Part shown: positions 6,081 to 7,071 of the stretch, piece after piece
How positions within the stretch are numbered: position 1 is the first letter of the stretch
How the letters are laid out: each line of letters opens with the position of its first letter
Source: an uncultured Campylobacter sp.
GTDB lineage: Bacteria > Campylobacterota > Campylobacteria > Campylobacterales > Campylobacteraceae
Direction of reading: 5' to 3'
DNA: 7,071 nucleotides
Assembly (NCBI RefSeq): GCF_938045535.1
Contig: NZ_CALIMQ010000214.1
Span: forward strand, 1-7,071
Position numbers and translations under genes: made by a program
The notes under the pieces: model-generated
What the model saw: the letters and a program-made list of their open reading frames with translations, nothing else
What the model was told of the DNA's origin: nothing
The model's database searches: none

Positions 6081-6131
6081 GGCGCGAGCGCGCAGATAAA
6101 ATTTTAAATTTAAAAAGGAGAGATGAATAAT
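6081..6131 (+). promoter_or_regulatory. Host-like spacer and ribosome binding site at the composition junction
   Basis: The 42 nt after the dehydrogenase stop are still host-like: GGCGCGAGCGCGCAG followed by TAAAATTTTAAATTTAAA. They end in AAGGAG (6115-6120), which serves ATG 6123 at very short spacing or ATG 6132 at 11 nt. No terminator is visible after the dehydrogenase, so transcription can run into the shell gene. The base composition switches within a few nucleotides of this ribosome binding site. Confidence 0.6.
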
Positions 6132-6416
6132 ATGGCAACATTAAACGCATTAGGAATGATAGAAACTAAAGGATTAGTAGCAGCAGTAGAAGCAGCAGAT
6201 GCTATGGTAAAAGCAGCAAACGTAACACTTGTAGGTAAAGAACTTGTAGGTGGAGGATTAGTAACTGTTATGGTAAGAGGAGATGTTGGAGCAGTTAAAG
6301 CTGCAACAGATGCAGGAGCAGCTGCAGCTGACAGAGTTGGAGAATTAATATCTGTACATGTAATACCAAGACCTCACTCAGAAGTGGAATTAATATTACC
6401 AAAAAGCAACAACTAA
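6132..6416 (+). CDS. eutM: Bacterial microcompartment hexameric shell protein (BMC domain, EutM/PduA type)
   Basis: The 94-aa protein is a single BMC domain of normal length. It forms flat hexamers that tile the protein shell of a metabolic microcompartment. Landmarks in order are ALGMIETKGLVAAVEAADAM (5-24), VKAANVTLVG, the pore segment ELVGGGLVTVMVRGDVGAVK, ATDAGAAAADRVGEL and the closing SVHVIPRPH. The GGG pore and the GMIET and GEL.SVHVIPRPH motifs are closer to EutM than to PduA, which has GSG in the pore. I favour ATG 6132 because family members start M-x-x-x-ALG; ATG 6123 would add MNN. The gene uses AGA for all its arginines and many GGA, TTA and GCA codons (114 G/C of 300 in 6121-6420), unlike its left neighbours. 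It points to transfer from a Fusobacterium- or Clostridium-like donor. Which substrate the compartment handles depends on genes beyond the window. Confidence 0.93.
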   Translation: MATLNALGMIETKGLVAAVEAADAMVKAANVTLVGKELVGGGLVTVMVRGDVGAVKAATDAGAAAADRVGELISVHVIPRPHSEVELILPKSNN

Positions 6417-6424
6417 AATTTCAT

Positions 6425-6451
6425 AGGGTGACAATATGTCACCCTTATTTT
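6425..6451 (+). terminator. Hairpin terminator or attenuator after the shell gene
   Basis: AGGGTGACA (6425-6433) and TGTCACCCT (6437-6445) form a perfect 9-bp stem closed by a 3-nt ATA loop and followed by TATTTT. It starts 8 nt after the shell gene stop and has the features of an intrinsic terminator. If the next gene belongs to the same operon, this would reduce its expression relative to the abundant shell protein. Confidence 0.75.
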
Positions 6452-6482
6452 GAATAAGATTAAATTTATTATTCAAAATAAG
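6444..6482. repeat. Second, AT-rich 14-bp inverted repeat between shell gene and aldehyde dehydrogenase gene
   Basis: CTTATTTTGAATAA (6444-6457) and TTATTCAAAATAAG (6469-6482) are a perfect 14-bp inverted repeat with an 11-nt loop. Its left arm overlaps the last two bases of the preceding hairpin and includes its T tract, so the two structures are adjacent and slightly competing. It could be a second terminator, an mRNA-stabilising stem or an operator. Confidence 0.6.
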
Positions 6483-6524
6483 TGTAACATTTAAAGTGGT
6501 AGAGAGGTAGAATGGAGGATTAGA

Positions 6525-7071
6525 ATGGATAGAGATTTATTATCAATCCAACAAGTAAGAGATTTAGTAAAGTCAGCTAAGATAGCACAAAAACTTTATT
6601 CAACTTTTACACAAGAACAAATAGATAGAGTGGTTTATGCAATAGTTCAAGAAATGAAAAATCACTATGTAGACCTAGCAAAAAAAGCCAATGAAGAAAC
6701 AGGATTTGGTAAATGGGAAGATAAAGTAATAAAAAATAAATTTGCAAACGAATTTGTTTATGATTATATAAAAGATATGAAAACTGTTGGTATCTTAAAT
6801 GAAACAGATACTATAACAGAAGTGGGAGTACCTATGGGAATTGTAGCAGCATTAACACCATCTACAAACCCAACTTCAACAGCAATTTATAAAACTTTAA
6901 TTTCGTTAAAAGCTGGAAATGCTGTTATAGTAAGTCCTCACCCAAATGCAAAAAACTGTGTTATAGATACAGTTAAATTAATGCAAAAAGCAGCTGTTGC
7001 AGCAGGAGCACCAGAAGGATTGATAGGTGTTATTGAAATACCTACAATAGAAGGAACAAATGAATTAATGA
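6525..7071 (+). CDS. eutE: CoA-acylating acetaldehyde dehydrogenase (EutE/PduP type), 3'-truncated by window end
   Basis: The first 182 residues are visible. The family converts acetaldehyde, CoA and NAD+ to acetyl-CoA and NADH, normally inside a microcompartment. Recognisable parts are the N-terminal helix IQQVRDLVKSAKIAQK, AKKANEETGFGKWEDKVIKNK (52-72) and the nucleotide-binding stretch EVGVPMGIVAALTPSTNPTS (99-118). They are followed by ISLKAGNAVIVSPHPNAK and AAGAPEGLIGVIEIPTIEGT. The catalytic cysteine lies beyond the window. The start is firm: GGAGG (6514-6518) sits 6 nt upstream and an in-frame TAA (6492-6494) rules out an earlier one. The protein lacks the N-terminal targeting helix and linker seen in enterobacterial EutE and PduP, beginning where their catalytic domain starts. 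Composition is very low in GC (34 of 120 in 6541-6660), marking it as part of the same foreign segment as the shell gene. EutE versus PduP cannot be fully separated from this portion. Confidence 0.88.
   Translation, partial: MDRDLLSIQQVRDLVKSAKIAQKLYSTFTQEQIDRVVYAIVQEMKNHYVDLAKKANEETGFGKWEDKVIKNKFANEFVYDYIKDMKTVGILNETDTITEVGVPMGIVAALTPSTNPTSTAIYKTLISLKAGNAVIVSPHPNAKNCVIDTVKLMQKAAVAAGAPEGLIGVIEIPTIEGTNELM

Noticed and set aside
6081..6131. Transposon end, attachment site or tRNA at the composition junction
   Set aside because: No terminal repeats, target duplication or tRNA 3' end could be seen here; the other border of the island is outside the window.
6425..6482. EutV-type ANTAR antiterminator (two hairpins with conserved hexaloops)
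   Set aside because: The first stem closes on a 3-nt loop and the second on an 11-nt AT loop; the conserved A and G loop positions are not present.

Overview
The window looks like a chromosomal segment of a relatively GC-rich Campylobacter (the oral clade around C. gracilis, C. curvus, C. rectus and C. showae). This is inferred from the dba-dsbI gene pair, from a HisE domain next to short unlinked genes, and from the constant use of AAATTT/TAAAATTT words in the spacers around GC-rich genes. Species cannot be fixed from sequence reading alone.

Layout from left to right. At 1-311 lies the 3' end of the histidine gene hisE (probably the HisIE fusion). At 548-1438 is a leucine-rich-repeat protein with a C-terminal NTF2-like domain, resembling polymorphic-toxin immunity proteins. 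It is followed by a triple AAATTTCATC inverted/direct repeat and a short frameshifted gene remnant (1617-1824). On the minus strand, 3794 down to 1965, sits a tightly coupled three-gene operon: dba (55 aa), dsbI (DsbB-like disulfide oxidoreductase) and a separate exported beta-propeller-like protein, ending at a strong hairpin. In C. jejuni the propeller is part of the DsbI polypeptide, so here DsbI appears to be split in two. A roughly 1-kb zone (3800-4870) has no intact gene. It holds the dba promoter region, an unidentified remnant, and a clearly decayed AraC/XylS-type regulator (4806-4380).

Divergent from that dead regulator is an intact Fe-dependent alcohol dehydrogenase (4935-6080) with a good TATAAT promoter and Campylobacter-like composition. 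From about 6120 the DNA changes abruptly to low-GC sequence with AGA/GGA/TTA codons typical of Fusobacteria or Clostridia. This part encodes an EutM/PduA-type bacterial microcompartment shell protein and the start of a CoA-acylating acetaldehyde dehydrogenase (EutE type), running off the window end.

Taken together, the right side looks like the first part of a horizontally acquired microcompartment (ethanolamine- or diol-type) operon. It is placed directly behind a resident alcohol dehydrogenase that could supply the aldehyde-to-alcohol, NAD(P)+-regenerating step. An assembly chimera at about 6120 is the main alternative. The rest of the window shows gene decay (two pseudogenes and a remnant) around intact accessory genes.
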